A DNA stretch of 64,000 nt from Streptomyces sp. LaPpAH-108 (GCF_000373625.1 NZ_KB891988.1:966053-1030052), one strand, 5' to 3'. Numbered from the stretch's first letter, positions 7,364-17,665 are shown. Made by a program: numbers and translations. Notes: generated from the sequence alone by a model not told the origin.

Positions 7364-8725
7364 ATGACCGCCACCGTCCCCGTCAAGGAACAGGCGGCCC
7401 CGTCCACCGCCGGGTACGCGCGCTCGCGCCGTACCCGGCGGCGCGGCCGGGCGGTCGCCCTCCTCTTCGTCTTCCCCGCGCTGCTCCTGCTCGGCGCGCT
7501 CGTCGTCTACCCGGTGCTGTTCTCCGTCGGCCGCAGCTTCTTCGACGCCTCCGGCACCCGGTTCGTCGGCGGCGGCAACTACGCCGAGATGTTCCAGGAC
7601 CCGGCCACCGTGAAGGCCATCCGGAACACCGCCATCTGGGTCGTCGTCGCCCCCGCCCTGCTCACCGGGCTCGGCCTGATCCTCGCCGTCCTGGTGGAGA
7701 AGGTCCGCTGGGCCACCGCCTTCAAGCTGCTGCTGTTCATGCCGATGGCGGTCTCCTTCCTCGCCGCCGGGATCATCTTCCGGCTCGCCTACGACGAGGA
7801 CCCCGACAAGGGCGTCCTCAACGCGGCCGTCGTCTCCGTCCACGACGCCTTCGCCGGGACCTCCACCTACCCGACCGCCCGCGCCCGCGACGGCCACGGG
7901 CTCACCCCGGTATCCGGTGGCGCGTACACCACGGCCGCCGGGATCTCGCCGGGCGGCGCGCCCGCGGTCCTGCCGATGGTCGGCGTGCTGCCCAAGGACC
8001 TCCCGAAGGGCGCCGCACCCGCACGGCAGCCCTCGGGCGACGCCCCCTCCGGCGAGGTGCGCGGTGTCGTCTACCTCGACTTCACTCCCGGCGGGGGAGG
8101 CGAGCAGGGCCGAGTCGACGCCAAGGAGAGCGGGCTGCCCGGCATGAAGGTCGAGGCCGTGCGCGACGGGCACACCGCCGCCACCGCGACCACCGCCGCC
8201 GACGGCTCCTTCCGCTTCACCCACCTCGCCGCCGGTTCGTACGCGCTGCGGCTGCCCGGCGCCAACTTCGCCCCGCCCTACCAGGGCGTCTCCTGGCTCG
8301 GCCCGGCGCTGGTCACGCCCGCGATCATCGGCGCGTACCTGTGGATCTGGACCGGGTTCGCCATGGTGCTCATCGGCGCGGGCCTGTCCACGCTGCCCCG
8401 GGAGACCCTGGAGGCGGCCCGGGTGGACGGCGCGAACGAGTGGCAGATCTTCCGCCGCATCACCGTCCCGCTGCTCGCGCCCGTGCTCACGGTCGTCTTC
8501 GTGACCCTTGTGATCAACGTGATGAAGGTCTTCGACCTCGTCTACATCATCGCCCCGGGCCCGGTGCAGGAGGACGCCACCGTCCTGGCCACCCAGATGT
8601 GGCTGGTCTCCTTCGGCGGCGGCAACAACCAGGGCCTCGGCAGCGCCCTGGGCGTGCTCCTGCTGCTCCTGGTGATCCCCGCGATGGTCTTCAACGTCCG
8701 GCGTTTCCGAAGGAGTCAGCGATGA
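7364..8725 (+). CDS. Sugar ABC permease (MalF/AglF-like) with a large inserted external domain
   Basis: Membrane permease of 453 aa, about 150 aa longer than an ordinary family member. TM segments at about 31-55, 88-110 and 120-142 precede an insertion of roughly residues 150-305, then the remaining TMs and the ATPase-contact EAA loop 'EAARVDGANEW' (350-360). The insertion is low in hydrophobics and contains a stretch (about 232-298, 'GVVYLDF' to 'GSFRFTHLAAGSYALRLP') that looks like a carboxypeptidase-regulatory/Cna-B beta-sandwich. It sits between membrane segments and should face outside, as the P2 loop of E. coli MalF does. ATG at 7364 follows the binding-protein gene; the 3' end overlaps the next permease by 4 bp. 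Confidence 0.9.
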   Translation: MTATVPVKEQAAPSTAGYARSRRTRRRGRAVALLFVFPALLLLGALVVYPVLFSVGRSFFDASGTRFVGGGNYAEMFQDPATVKAIRNTAIWVVVAPALLTGLGLILAVLVEKVRWATAFKLLLFMPMAVSFLAAGIIFRLAYDEDPDKGVLNAAVVSVHDAFAGTSTYPTARARDGHGLTPVSGGAYTTAAGISPGGAPAVLPMVGVLPKDLPKGAAPARQPSGDAPSGEVRGVVYLDFTPGGGGEQGRVDAKESGLPGMKVEAVRDGHTAATATTAADGSFRFTHLAAGSYALRLPGANFAPPYQGVSWLGPALVTPAIIGAYLWIWTGFAMVLIGAGLSTLPRETLEAARVDGANEWQIFRRITVPLLAPVLTVVFVTLVINVMKVFDLVYIIAPGPVQEDATVLATQMWLVSFGGGNNQGLGSALGVLLLLLVIPAMVFNVRRFRRSQR

Positions 8726-9561
8726 ACGCGGTCCGGCGCGGCCTCGGCAACGGTCTGGTCCAGGCGTTCCTGGCGGTGATCGCCCTGGTCTGGCTGACCC
8801 CGCTCGCGGGGCTGTTCGTCTCCTCGATGCGCACCCCCGAGGACACCGCCAAGGGCGGCTGGTGGACGGCGCTCACCAGCCCGGGCCAGCTGTCCTTCGA
8901 CAACTACACGGCCCTGCTGAAGAACTCCGGGATGACGCAGGCGTTCTGGAACACCGTGCTGATCTCGGTGCCGACCACCGCACTGGTCGTCGTCCTCGCG
9001 GCGCTCGCCGGATACGCCTTCGCCTGGCTGGAGTTCCCCCTCAGGGAGCCCCTTTTCCTGCTGGTGGTCGCCCTGTTGGTGGTGCCCGTGCAGATCGGAC
9101 TGCTGCCCGTCGCCAAACTCTTCGGTCAGCTGGGCCTGTTCGGCACGATCCCGGGCGTGATCCTCTTCCATGTGGCCTACGGGCTGCCGTTCGCGGTGTT
9201 CCTGCTGCGCAACTACTTCGCGGAGATCCCGAAGGAGATGCTGGAGGCGGCCCGCATGGACGGCGGGGGCGAGTGGCGGATCTTCACCCAACTGGTGCTG
9301 CCCGTGGGGCGTCCCGCGCTCGCGAGCCTCGCCATCTTCCAGTTCCTGTGGGTGTGGAACGACATGCTGGTCGCCCTGCTCTTCGCGGACAGCTCCGCCC
9401 AGCCGCTCACCGTCCAACTCCAGTCACAGATCCGCCAGTTCGGCAGCAACATCGACGTGCTGGCACCGGGCGCCTTCCTCTCGCTGATCGTCCCGGTGGT
9501 CGTCTTCTTCGCCTTCCAACGGCATTTCGTACAGGGAGTGATGGCCGGGTCGGTCAAGTGA
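8722..9561 (+). CDS. Sugar ABC permease (MalG/AglG-like)
   Basis: Second permease of the alpha-glucoside importer, 279 aa, with six predicted membrane segments and the cytoplasmic EAA loop 'EAARMDGGGEWRIFTQLVLP' that docks to the ATPase. The ATG at 8722 overlaps the stop of the first permease (ATGA), and AAGGAG lies upstream. No ATPase gene follows; in Streptomyces many sugar importers share the multi-sugar ATPase MsiK encoded elsewhere, which I infer here too. A strong hairpin after the stop ends the operon. Confidence 0.92.
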   Translation: MNAVRRGLGNGLVQAFLAVIALVWLTPLAGLFVSSMRTPEDTAKGGWWTALTSPGQLSFDNYTALLKNSGMTQAFWNTVLISVPTTALVVVLAALAGYAFAWLEFPLREPLFLLVVALLVVPVQIGLLPVAKLFGQLGLFGTIPGVILFHVAYGLPFAVFLLRNYFAEIPKEMLEAARMDGGGEWRIFTQLVLPVGRPALASLAIFQFLWVWNDMLVALLFADSSAQPLTVQLQSQIRQFGSNIDVLAPGAFLSLIVPVVVFFAFQRHFVQGVMAGSVK

Positions 9562-9575
9562 CGGCTCGTCAACAT

Positions 9576-9617
9576 GCGGAAGGGCGGCGCGAGTCGAAAC
9601 TCGCGCCGCCCTTCCGC
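9576..9617. terminator. Perfect 19-bp hairpin, bidirectional terminator
   Basis: Arms 9576-9594 and 9599-9617 pair without mismatch around the tetraloop CGAA. It lies between the convergent sugar permease and pgl genes and should end transcription from both sides. Confidence 0.85.
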
Positions 9618-9635
9618 GTTCTCAGCCCGCCGTTC

Positions 9636-10418
9636 TCACGGCGAAGCCGGGGGATACAGCGAACGCGGCAGATCCTTCGCCGCCGCCGCGTCCAGCAGCC
9701 ACAGCGTCCGGGCCCGGCCCTGGGCACCGGCCGCCGGGGCCTGTACCTCGCCCGCGCCGGACAGCGCGATGGCCACCGCCTCGGCCTTGTCCTCGCCCGC
9801 CGCGAGCAGCCACACCTCGCGCGCCGCGCGGATCGCGGGCAGCGTCAGCGAGACGCGGGTCGGCGGCGGCTTGGGCGCGCCGTGCACCCCCACCACCGTG
9901 CGCTCGGTCTCCCGGACGGCGGGCAACTCCGGGAACAGGGACGCCACATGGGTGTCCGGGCCGACGCCGAGCAGCAGCACGTCGAACTCCGGCACCTCGG
10001 CGTGGTCCTCGGGACCTGCCGCCTTGGCCAGCTCCGCCGCGTACGCCTCGGCCGCCGCGTCCACGTCCGCGCCGTACGGACCGTCCGAGGCGGGCATCGG
10101 GTGCACCCGCGCCGGGTCCAGCGGTACGGCGTCGAGCAGGGCCTCGCGGGCCTGCGTGTAGTTGCGGTCCGGATCGCCCTCGGGGAGGTAGCGCTCGTCG
10201 CCCCACCACAGGTCCAGACGGCTCCAGTCGACGGCGTCCCGCGCGGGCGCGGAAGCCAGCGCGGCCAGCAGACCGTTGCCGTTGCGACCACCCGTGAGGA
10301 CCACGGAGGCGTGCCCGCGCGAAGCCTGCGCGTCCACGATCTTCGTGATCAGACGGGCCGCGGCGGCCTCGGCCATCAGCTCCTTGTCGCGGTGCACGAC
10401 CAGTTGCGGAGTACTCAC
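9636..10418 (-). CDS. pgl: 6-phosphogluconolactonase
   Basis: Hydrolyses 6-phosphoglucono-1,5-lactone to 6-phosphogluconate, the second step of the oxidative pentose phosphate pathway. 260 aa, close to the usual length. Typical features are 'LTGGRNGNGLLAAL' for phosphate binding, 'WWGDERYLP' and 'LLLGVGPDTHVASLFP'. GTG start at 10418 overlaps the opcA stop by 4 bp (GTGA), so translation is coupled. The usual family motif is GxGxDGHxAS; here it reads GVGPDTHVAS, with Thr in place of the common Gly. It is the last gene of the tkt-tal-zwf-opcA-pgl operon. Confidence 0.95.
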   Translation of the reverse strand: MSTPQLVVHRDKELMAEAAAARLITKIVDAQASRGHASVVLTGGRNGNGLLAALASAPARDAVDWSRLDLWWGDERYLPEGDPDRNYTQAREALLDAVPLDPARVHPMPASDGPYGADVDAAAEAYAAELAKAAGPEDHAEVPEFDVLLLGVGPDTHVASLFPELPAVRETERTVVGVHGAPKPPPTRVSLTLPAIRAAREVWLLAAGEDKAEAVAIALSGAGEVQAPAAGAQGRARTLWLLDAAAAKDLPRSLYPPASP

Positions 10419-11527
10419 TTCGACGCCGCCTTCCTCGCGAGGGAGTTGGGAGTCGGCTTCTCGACCGCCGCTTCCCCGGCCGCCGCCTCCTCGGCCACGA
10501 CCTCCGTCACCGCGTTCTCGGCTGCGGCCTGTTCGACCGCCGCCTCCTCCGCCGCGACGTCCTCGGCCACCACCTCGGCCAGGCCCGCCACCGCGTCCTC
10601 CGCCTTCGCCAGCCGCTCCACGCCGTAGCGCAGTGCCGCCGCGTAGGTGTCGTCCGGGTCGAGCCTGCGCAGTTCCTCCGCGATCAGCTCGGCGGTGTCC
10701 CGCCGCTTGAGCGCGACCGCGCGGGCCGGCTGGCCCGAGATGGACAGGGTGGCCAGCGAACCGTCCGCCCGGTCGAGCACGATCGGCCCGCACGTGGTGT
10801 CCATGCGGACGGCGGTGAGCCCCGGGCCCGCCGACAGCGTCCGCTTCACGGGCACCGCGAGCCGGTCCGCCAGCCACATCGCGAGGAGTTCGCAGCTCGG
10901 GTTGAACTCCTCGCCCTCCACCTCGACACCGGTGACCTCGCAGACCACCTGGTCCAGGGCCGCCGCCAGCATCGAGCGCCAGGGCGTGATCCGGGTCCAG
11001 GACAGGTCCGTGTCGCCGGGGGTGTACGTCTCCGCCCGCGCGGCCAGTTCCCGCACCGGCTGCTCGGCGGCGTAGGTGTCGGTGACCCGGCGCTGCGCGA
11101 GCGCGCCCAGCGGGTCCTTGGCCGGGTCCAGCGGCGCGGCCACCGGCCACCAGACGACCACGGGGGCGTCGGGCAGCAGCAGCGGCAGCACGACCGAGTC
11201 GGCGTGGTCGGAGACCTCGCCGTGCAGCCGCACCACCACGGTCTCCCCGGTGCCCGCGTCCGCGCCCACCCGCACCTCGGCATCCAGCCGGGAGGAGGTG
11301 CGGTCACGGAGGGTGCGGGCGTGCCGCTTGATGACGACCAGGGTGCGCGAGGGGTGCTCGCGCGAGGCGTCGTTGGCGGCGCGCAGCGCGTCGTAGGCGT
11401 TCTCCTCGTCGGTGACGATGACGAGGGTGAGCACCATGCCGACGGCGGGGGTGCCGATCGCCCGGCGGCCCTCCACCAGCGCCTTGTTGATCTCTCCGGC
11501 GGTGGTTCCGGTCAGGTCTATCTTCAT
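10415..11527 (-). CDS. opcA: Glucose-6-phosphate dehydrogenase assembly protein OpcA
   Basis: Actinobacterial and cyanobacterial OpcA activates or assembles glucose-6-phosphate dehydrogenase. 370 aa from the ATG at 11527, chosen because it overlaps the zwf stop by 4 bp (ATGA). The conserved core runs to about residue 300. The C-terminal tail (about residues 310-370) is low-complexity and rich in Ala, Glu and Val ('VAEDVAAEEAAVEQAAAENA'), varies between species, and is probably disordered. It sits between zwf and pgl, the standard place in this operon. Confidence 0.95.
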   Translation of the reverse strand: MKIDLTGTTAGEINKALVEGRRAIGTPAVGMVLTLVIVTDEENAYDALRAANDASREHPSRTLVVIKRHARTLRDRTSSRLDAEVRVGADAGTGETVVVRLHGEVSDHADSVVLPLLLPDAPVVVWWPVAAPLDPAKDPLGALAQRRVTDTYAAEQPVRELAARAETYTPGDTDLSWTRITPWRSMLAAALDQVVCEVTGVEVEGEEFNPSCELLAMWLADRLAVPVKRTLSAGPGLTAVRMDTTCGPIVLDRADGSLATLSISGQPARAVALKRRDTAELIAEELRRLDPDDTYAAALRYGVERLAKAEDAVAGLAEVVAEDVAAEEAAVEQAAAENAVTEVVAEEAAAGEAAVEKPTPNSLARKAASK

Positions 11528-13062
11528 GGCCGGCGCCAGCTCCGTCCGTCTCGTGCGAGCATCTCGTCCGCCTCGGCCGGACCCCACGTACCCGACTTGT
11601 ACTGCGCGGGCCTGCCGTGGGTGTCCCAGTACTCCTCGACCGGGTCGAGGATCTCCCAGGACAGCTCGACCTCCTCCGTGCGCGGGAAGAGGTTGGCGTC
11701 ACCGAGCAGCACGTCCAGGATCAGCCGCTCGTACGCCTCCGGGCTGGACTCCGTGAAGGACTCGCCGTACGCGAAGTCCATCGACACGTCCCGGATCTCC
11801 ATGGAGGTGCCCGGCACCTTGGAGCCGAAGCGGACCGTGATGCCCTCGTCGGGCTGGACGCGGATGACGATCGCGTTCTCGCCCAGCTCCTCGGTCGCCG
11901 TGTGGTCGAACGGGGAGTGCGGGGCGCGCTGGAAGACCACCGCGATCTCGGTCACCCGGCGGCCAAGACGCTTGCCGGTACGCAGATAGAAGGGGACACC
12001 CGCCCAGCGGCGGTTGTCGATCTCCAGCTTCACGGCCGCGTACGTGTCGGTCTTCGACTCGGGGTCGATCCCGTCCTCTTCGAGGTAGCCGATGACCTTC
12101 TGGCCGCCCTGCCACCCGGCCGCGTACTGACCGCGCACCGTGTGCAGACCCAGCTCGTCCGGCAGCCGGACGGCGCCCAGCACCTTGGTCTTCTCCGCCG
12201 CCAGCGCGTCCGCGTCGAAGGAGGACGGCTCCTCCATCGCGGTCAGCGCGAGCAGCTGGAGCAGATGGTTCTGGATGACGTCGCGGGCGGCGCCGATGCC
12301 GTCGTAGTACCCGGCACGGCCGCCGATGCCGATGTCCTCCGCCATGGTGATCTGCACATGGTCCACGTAGGACCGGTTCCAGATCGGCTCGAACATGGTG
12401 TTGGCGAAGCGCAGCGCCAGCAGGTTCTGGACGGTCTCCTTGCCGAGGTAGTGGTCGATCCGGAACACCTGGTCCGGCTCGAACACCTCGTGCACGACCT
12501 TGTTCAGCTCCTCGGCCGACTTCAGGTCGTGGCCGAAGGGCTTCTCGATGACCGCGCGCCGCCAGGAGCCCCCGGTCTGGTCGGCCAGGCCGTGCTTCTT
12601 CAGCTGCTGGATGACCACGGGGAAGGCGCGCGGCGGCACCGACAGATAGAAGGCGAAGTTGCCGCTGGTGCCCTGCGCCTTGTCCAGCTCGTCGATGGTC
12701 GCGCGCAGCCGCTCGAACGCCTCGTCGTCGTCGAAGGTGCCCTGGACGAAGCGCATCCCCTGGAGGAGCTGCTGCCAGACCTCCTCGCGGAACGGCGTAC
12801 GGGCGTGTTCCTTCACGGCGTCGTGCACGACCTGCGCGAAGTCCTCGTGCTCCCAGTCGCGGCGGGCGAAGCCCACCAGGGAGAAGCCCGGCGGCAGCAG
12901 ACCGCGGTTGGCCAGGTCGTAGACCGCGGGCATCAGCTTCTTGCGGGACAGGTCGCCGGTGACACCGAAGATCACCAGGCCCGACGGCCCCGCGATGCGC
13001 GGGAGCCGCCGGTCTGCGGGATCACGAAGCGGGTTGGCTCCGGAACCGTTGAGGGGTGACAA
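11524..13062 (-). CDS. zwf: Glucose-6-phosphate 1-dehydrogenase
   Basis: Oxidises glucose 6-phosphate to the lactone, producing NADPH; 512 aa, full length. The N-terminal nucleotide site is 'VIFGVTGDLSRKKLMPA' and the active-site motif is 'RIDHYLGKE'. The start appears to be TTG at 13062, with GGAGGG five bases upstream; this falls 1 bp after the tal stop. An alternative start further inside would cut into the conserved N-terminus, so TTG is preferred. It is fourth-to-last in the tkt-tal-zwf-opcA-pgl unit and coupled to opcA. Confidence 0.95.
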   Translation of the reverse strand: MSPLNGSGANPLRDPADRRLPRIAGPSGLVIFGVTGDLSRKKLMPAVYDLANRGLLPPGFSLVGFARRDWEHEDFAQVVHDAVKEHARTPFREEVWQQLLQGMRFVQGTFDDDEAFERLRATIDELDKAQGTSGNFAFYLSVPPRAFPVVIQQLKKHGLADQTGGSWRRAVIEKPFGHDLKSAEELNKVVHEVFEPDQVFRIDHYLGKETVQNLLALRFANTMFEPIWNRSYVDHVQITMAEDIGIGGRAGYYDGIGAARDVIQNHLLQLLALTAMEEPSSFDADALAAEKTKVLGAVRLPDELGLHTVRGQYAAGWQGGQKVIGYLEEDGIDPESKTDTYAAVKLEIDNRRWAGVPFYLRTGKRLGRRVTEIAVVFQRAPHSPFDHTATEELGENAIVIRVQPDEGITVRFGSKVPGTSMEIRDVSMDFAYGESFTESSPEAYERLILDVLLGDANLFPRTEEVELSWEILDPVEEYWDTHGRPAQYKSGTWGPAEADEMLARDGRSWRRP

Positions 13063-13063
13063 A

Positions 13064-14206
13064 TCAGCCCTCCGAAGGGGCGAGCTTCTTCAGCTCCGCC
13101 TCGGTCGACTTCAGCAGGTCGTTCCAGGACGCCTCGAACTTGTCGACGCCCTCGTCCTCCAGGACCTTGACGACGTCGTCGTACGAGATGCCCAGGGCCT
13201 CCAGCGCGTCGAGATCGGCGCGGGCCTGCTCATAGGTGCCGGACACCGTGTCCCCGGTGATCTGCCCGTGGTCCTCGGTGGCCTCGAGCGTGGCCTCCGG
13301 CATGGTGTTGACCGTGTTCGGCGCGACCAGCTCGGTGACGTACATCGTGTCCGAGTACGCCGGGTCCTTCACACCGGTCGACGCCCACAGCGGACGCTGC
13401 TTGTTGGCGCCCGCCTTCTCCAGCGCCTTCCAGCGGTCGGAGGGCGGCGTCGAATGGTCGGCGGAGCCGAACACCTCCTCGTACGCCTGGTAGGCGAGCC
13501 GGGCGTTGGCGATGGCGGCCTTGCCGCGCAGCGCCTTGGCCTCGTCGGTGCCGAGCGCCGCCAGCCGCTTGTCGATCTCGGAGTCCACGCGGGACACGAA
13601 GAAGGACGCCACGGAGTAGATCTGCGACAGGTCCAGGCCGCGCTCCTTGGCCTTCTCCAGGCCGGTCAGGTACGCGTCCATGACCTTGCGGTACCGGTCG
13701 AGCGAGAAGATCAGCGTGACGTTGACGCTGATGCCGTTGCCGATCGTCTCCGCGATCGCGGGCAGCCCCGCCTCGGTCGCCGGGATCTTGATCAGCGCGT
13801 TGGGCCGGTCCACCAGCCAGGCCAGCTGCTTGGCCTCGGCCACGGTCGCCCGGGTGTTGTGCGCCAGGCGCGGGTCGACCTCGATGGAGACCCGGCCGTC
13901 CTGGCCGTCGGTCGCGTCGAAGACCGGGCGCAGGATGTCGGCGGCGTCACGGACGTCCGCCGTCGTGATCATGCGGATGGCCTCTTCGACGGTGACCTCG
14001 CGGGCGGCCAGGTCGGCCAGCTGCTGGTCGTAACCGTGACCCTGCGAGATCGCCTTCTGGAAGATCGTCGGGTTGGTGGTGACGCCCACGACGTGCTGCT
14101 GGTCGATCAGCTCGGCCAGGTTGCCGGACGTGATCCGCTGGCGCGACAGGTCGTCCAGCCAGATCGCGACGCCTTCCTCGGAGAGGCGCTTGAGTGCGTC
14201 TGTCAT
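13064..14206 (-). CDS. tal: Transaldolase
   Basis: Transfers a dihydroxyacetone unit between sugar phosphates in the non-oxidative pentose phosphate branch. 380 aa, the longer actinobacterial/cyanobacterial form. Conserved stretches are '[14 protein letters not shown]' near the N-terminus and '[16 protein letters not shown]', containing the Schiff-base lysine (IKIPAT). ATG start at 14206. It lies 34 bp after tkt and 1 bp before zwf, in the same operon. Confidence 0.96.
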   Translation of the reverse strand: MTDALKRLSEEGVAIWLDDLSRQRITSGNLAELIDQQHVVGVTTNPTIFQKAISQGHGYDQQLADLAAREVTVEEAIRMITTADVRDAADILRPVFDATDGQDGRVSIEVDPRLAHNTRATVAEAKQLAWLVDRPNALIKIPATEAGLPAIAETIGNGISVNVTLIFSLDRYRKVMDAYLTGLEKAKERGLDLSQIYSVASFFVSRVDSEIDKRLAALGTDEAKALRGKAAIANARLAYQAYEEVFGSADHSTPPSDRWKALEKAGANKQRPLWASTGVKDPAYSDTMYVTELVAPNTVNTMPEATLEATEDHGQITGDTVSGTYEQARADLDALEALGISYDDVVKVLEDEGVDKFEASWNDLLKSTEAELKKLAPSEG

Positions 14207-14240
14207 GGAAATTGCATCTCCTACGTGTCGTTTACGGGCG

Positions 14241-16328
14241 TCAGCGCTGGGCGTCGGCGAGGGATTCCCGCGCCTTCGCGGCCACGTTCTCCGGAGTGAA
14301 GCCGTACTCGCGGAACAGGACCTTGCCGTCCGCGGACGCGCCGAAGTGCTCCAGGGAAACGATGCGACCGGCGTCGCCCACGTACTTGTGCCAGGTCAGA
14401 CCGATACCGGCCTCCACGGCGACCCGGGCCCTGACCGACGGCGGCAGCACGGACTCCCGGTACCCCCGGTCCTGCTCCTCGAACCACTCCACCGACGGCA
14501 TCGAGACCACGCGGGTCGGCACGCCCTCGGCCTGCAGCTGCTCACGCGCCTCGACGGCCACGTGCACCTCGGAACCGGTGGCGATCAGGATCACCTGCGG
14601 CTCGCCGCCCTCGGCCTCGAACAGGACGTAACCGCCCCGGGCGGCGTCGTCATTGGGCTCGTAGACCGGCACACCCTGGCGGGTGAGGACCAGACCGTGC
14701 GGGGCCCCCTTGCCGAACTCCTTCGTCCAGCGCTTCTGGATCTCGCGCCAGGCGATGGCCGTCTCGTTGGCGTCCGCCGGGCGGACCACGTTCAGACCGG
14801 GGATCGCACGCAGCGCGGCCAGGTGCTCGACCGGCTGGTGGGTCGGGCCGTCCTCGCCCAGACCGATGGAGTCGTGCGTCCACACGTACGTCACCGGCAG
14901 GTGCATCAGGGCCGACAGCCGCACGGCGTTGCGCATGTAGTCGGAGAAGACGAGGAACGTACCGCCGTAGACACGGGTGTTCCCGGCCAGGGTGATGCCG
15001 TTCATCTCGGCGGCCATCGCGAACTCACGGATGCCGAAGTGGATCGTCCGGCCGTACGGGTCCGCCTCGGGCAGCGGGTTGCCCTTCGGGAGGAAGGAGC
15101 TGTCCTTGTCGATGGTCGTGTTGTTCGACCCGGCGAGGTCGGCGGAGCCGCCCCACAGCTCGGGCAGGACCGCGCCGAGGTCCTGGAGGACCTTGCCGGA
15201 GGCGGCGCGGGTGGCGATGCTCTTGCCGGTCTCGAAGACCGGGATCTTCTCCGCCCAGCCGGCCGGCAGCTCGCCCGCGGCGATGCGGTCGAACTCGGCC
15301 GCGCGCTCGGCGTTGTTGTCCCGCCACTCCTGGAAGGACTTCTCCCACTCGGCCTTGGCCTCGCGACCGCGCTCCAGGGCGCCGCGCGTGTGGGTCAGCA
15401 CCTCGTCGGCGACGGCGAAGGTCTGGGTGTCGTCGAAGCCGAGGACGCGCTTGGTGGCCGCGACCTCGTCGTCACCGAGGGCCGAGCCGTGCGCGGCCTC
15501 GGTGTCCTGGGCGTTCGGCGCGGGCCAGGCGATGATCGAACGCATCGCGATGAAGGACGGGCGGTCGGTGACGGCCTTGGCCGCCTCGATCGCCGCGTAG
15601 ATCGCCTCGGGGTCCAGGTCGCCGTCGGCCTTGGGCTCCACGCGCTGGACGTGCCAGCCGTACGCCTCGTACCGCTTCATCGTGTCCTCGGACACGGCGG
15701 TCTCGGTGTCGCCCTCGATCGAGATGTGGTTGTCGTCCCACAGCAGGATCAGGTTGCCGAGCTTCTGGTGGCCCGCGAGCGAGGACGCCTCGGCGGAGAT
15801 GCCCTCCTGGAGGCAGCCGTCACCGGCGATGCAGTAGATGTAGTGGTCGAAGGGGGAGGTGCCCTCCGGCGCGTCCGGGTCGAACAGGCCGCGCTCGAAG
15901 CGGGAGGCCATGGCCATGCCCACCGCGTTGGCCACACCCTGGCCCAGCGGCCCGGTGGTGGTCTCGACGCCCTTGGTGTGTCCGTACTCCGGGTGGCCCG
16001 GGGTCTTCGAGCCCCAGGTGCGGAAGGACTTCAGGTCGTCCAGCTCCAGGCCGAAGCCGGCCAGGTAGAGCTGCGTGTAGAGGGTCAGGGACGAGTGGCC
16101 GGCGGACAGCACGAAGCGGTCGCGCCCCACCCACTCCGGGTCGGCCGGGTCGTGCCGCATCACCTTCTGGAAGAGGGTGTAGGCGGCGGGGGCCAGGCTC
16201 ATCGCCGTGCCGGGATGGCCGTTGCCGACCTTCTGTACGGCGTCGGCGGCCAGGACACGGGCGGTGTCCACGGCCCGCTGGTCCAGCTCGGTCCACTCAA
16301 GGTCTGTGGTGGTCGGCTTGGTGCTCAC
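14241..16328 (-). CDS. tkt: Transketolase
   Basis: Thiamine-diphosphate enzyme moving two-carbon units between sugar phosphates; 695 aa, full length. The TPP-binding motif 'AGDGCLQEG' is followed by the usual Asn, and '[12 protein letters not shown]', '[10 protein letters not shown]' and '[19 protein letters not shown]' are diagnostic. GTG start at 16328. It is the first gene of the pentose phosphate operon and is divergent from ctaB across a 371-bp gap that should hold its promoter. Confidence 0.96.
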   Translation of the reverse strand: MSTKPTTTDLEWTELDQRAVDTARVLAADAVQKVGNGHPGTAMSLAPAAYTLFQKVMRHDPADPEWVGRDRFVLSAGHSSLTLYTQLYLAGFGLELDDLKSFRTWGSKTPGHPEYGHTKGVETTTGPLGQGVANAVGMAMASRFERGLFDPDAPEGTSPFDHYIYCIAGDGCLQEGISAEASSLAGHQKLGNLILLWDDNHISIEGDTETAVSEDTMKRYEAYGWHVQRVEPKADGDLDPEAIYAAIEAAKAVTDRPSFIAMRSIIAWPAPNAQDTEAAHGSALGDDEVAATKRVLGFDDTQTFAVADEVLTHTRGALERGREAKAEWEKSFQEWRDNNAERAAEFDRIAAGELPAGWAEKIPVFETGKSIATRAASGKVLQDLGAVLPELWGGSADLAGSNNTTIDKDSSFLPKGNPLPEADPYGRTIHFGIREFAMAAEMNGITLAGNTRVYGGTFLVFSDYMRNAVRLSALMHLPVTYVWTHDSIGLGEDGPTHQPVEHLAALRAIPGLNVVRPADANETAIAWREIQKRWTKEFGKGAPHGLVLTRQGVPVYEPNDDAARGGYVLFEAEGGEPQVILIATGSEVHVAVEAREQLQAEGVPTRVVSMPSVEWFEEQDRGYRESVLPPSVRARVAVEAGIGLTWHKYVGDAGRIVSLEHFGASADGKVLFREYGFTPENVAAKARESLADAQR

Positions 16329-16699
16329 CCTGGGTCAGGGCTCCTCTCCACATGGTGTTCGCCGGTCGTCGGGACAGGGCCCGTCCGGCCGCCGGAGGAC
16401 AGCGCGTCCACCGGCCGTTGTCGAGCCTACCCCCGAGGGGACGTGCGTTTTTTCGAGTCATTCCAGACTGCCGGGACTCGCTGCGATCCGCCTCCCGACC
16501 GGCCCGGAGGCGGCCTGGCACATGAATACGGAGCGGTCCGCCGTCCTGCTCAAAGGGGGCCCGGCGGGCACCGCGCCAACACGAGCCGACCCCGGCGAAA
16601 AACCAGATATGGGCAACGTCTAAAGTGGCGTGGTACGCGCGGGCCTTTACACCGGTTTCACACGGGTGGCCCGCTGGGATGTCTCTGTCAGGGGTGTGC
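16329..16699. other. Divergent intergenic region between tkt and ctaB
   Basis: 371 bp without a gene, holding the promoters for the pentose phosphate operon (left) and ctaB (right). A possible -10, TAAAGT, lies at 16621-16626 toward ctaB. I found no clear -35, strong palindrome or SigR-type pair; a GGAAT on the minus strand near 16465 has no matching GTT at the right distance. Confidence 0.4.
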
Positions 16700-17647
16700 G
16701 TGACGGCCGTCGAATCCCGTCCTGCTGGTGCGCTCGGTGTGAGCCGCAGCCCGGTCCACCGGCCGTTCGGCGCCCGGGTCAAGGGCTTCGTTGCGCTGAC
16801 CAAGCCGCGGATCATCGAGCTGCTGCTCATCACCACGGTGCCGGTCATGTTCCTCGCCCAGCAGGGCGTGCCCGACCTCAAGCTGGTGCTGCTCACCTGC
16901 GTGGGCGGCTACCTGTCCGCGGGCGGCGCCAACGCGCTGAACATGTACATCGACCGGGACATCGACGCCCTGATGGACCGCACCTCGCAGCGGCCCCTGG
17001 TGACCGGCATGGTCAGCCCGCGCGAGTGCCTCGCCTTCGGCATCGGCCTGGCGGTCGTCTCCACCCTGCTCTTCGGATTCACCGTCAACTGGCTGTCCGC
17101 CTGGCTGTCGCTCGGAGCGCTCCTCTTCTACGTCGTCGTCTACACGATGATCCTCAAACGGCGTACGTCGCAGAACATCGTGTGGGGCGGCATCGCGGGC
17201 TGTCTCCCGGTGCTGATCGGCTGGTCCTCGGTCACCAACTCCATGTCGTGGGCGCCGGTCATCCTCTTCCTCGTCATGTTCTTCTGGACGCCGCCGCACT
17301 ACTGGCCGCTCTCCATGAAGGTCAAGGACGACTACGCGCGCGTGGGCGTGCCCATGCTCCCGGTCATCGCCTCCAACAAGGTGGTCGCCCGGCAGATCGT
17401 GATCTACAGCTGGGTGATGGTCGCCGTCTCCCTGCTGCTCCAGCCGCTCGGCTACACCGGCTGGTTCTACACGGTGGTCGCGCTGGCCTCGGGCGGCTTC
17501 TGGCTGTGGGAGGCGCACGGGCTGCAGAACCGGGCGAAGGCCGAGGTGACGGGCGTCAAGCTCAAGGAGATGCGGCTGTTCCACTGGTCGATCACCTACG
17601 TGTCGATCCTCTTCGTGGCGGTCGCGGTGGACCCGTTCCTGAGGTAG
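16700..17647 (+). CDS. ctaB: Protoheme IX farnesyltransferase (heme O synthase)
   Basis: Integral membrane UbiA-type prenyltransferase that farnesylates heme b to heme O for the aa3-type cytochrome oxidase. About 315 aa with some eight membrane segments. The Mg-diphosphate motif '[20 protein letters not shown]' (NxxxDxxxD) and the second '[17 protein letters not shown]' are present. The start is set at GTG 16700, with AGGGG five bases upstream; GTG at 16694 or ATG at 16679 are alternatives adding 2 or 7 residues. ctaA, which uses the product, lies about 3 kb away on the other strand. Confidence 0.95.
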   Translation: MTAVESRPAGALGVSRSPVHRPFGARVKGFVALTKPRIIELLLITTVPVMFLAQQGVPDLKLVLLTCVGGYLSAGGANALNMYIDRDIDALMDRTSQRPLVTGMVSPRECLAFGIGLAVVSTLLFGFTVNWLSAWLSLGALLFYVVVYTMILKRRTSQNIVWGGIAGCLPVLIGWSSVTNSMSWAPVILFLVMFFWTPPHYWPLSMKVKDDYARVGVPMLPVIASNKVVARQIVIYSWVMVAVSLLLQPLGYTGWFYTVVALASGGFWLWEAHGLQNRAKAEVTGVKLKEMRLFHWSITYVSILFVAVAVDPFLR

Positions 17648-17665
17648 TCCGCTTCTTGCTTCCGT

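Noticed and set aside
16440..16480. Possible SigR-type promoter (GGAAT on the minus strand) upstream of tkt
   Set aside because: No GTT follows at 18-19 bp, so the pair is incomplete.
14073..16703. An 876-codon open frame on the plus strand
   Set aside because: It lies opposite transketolase; the composition is that of a shadow frame.
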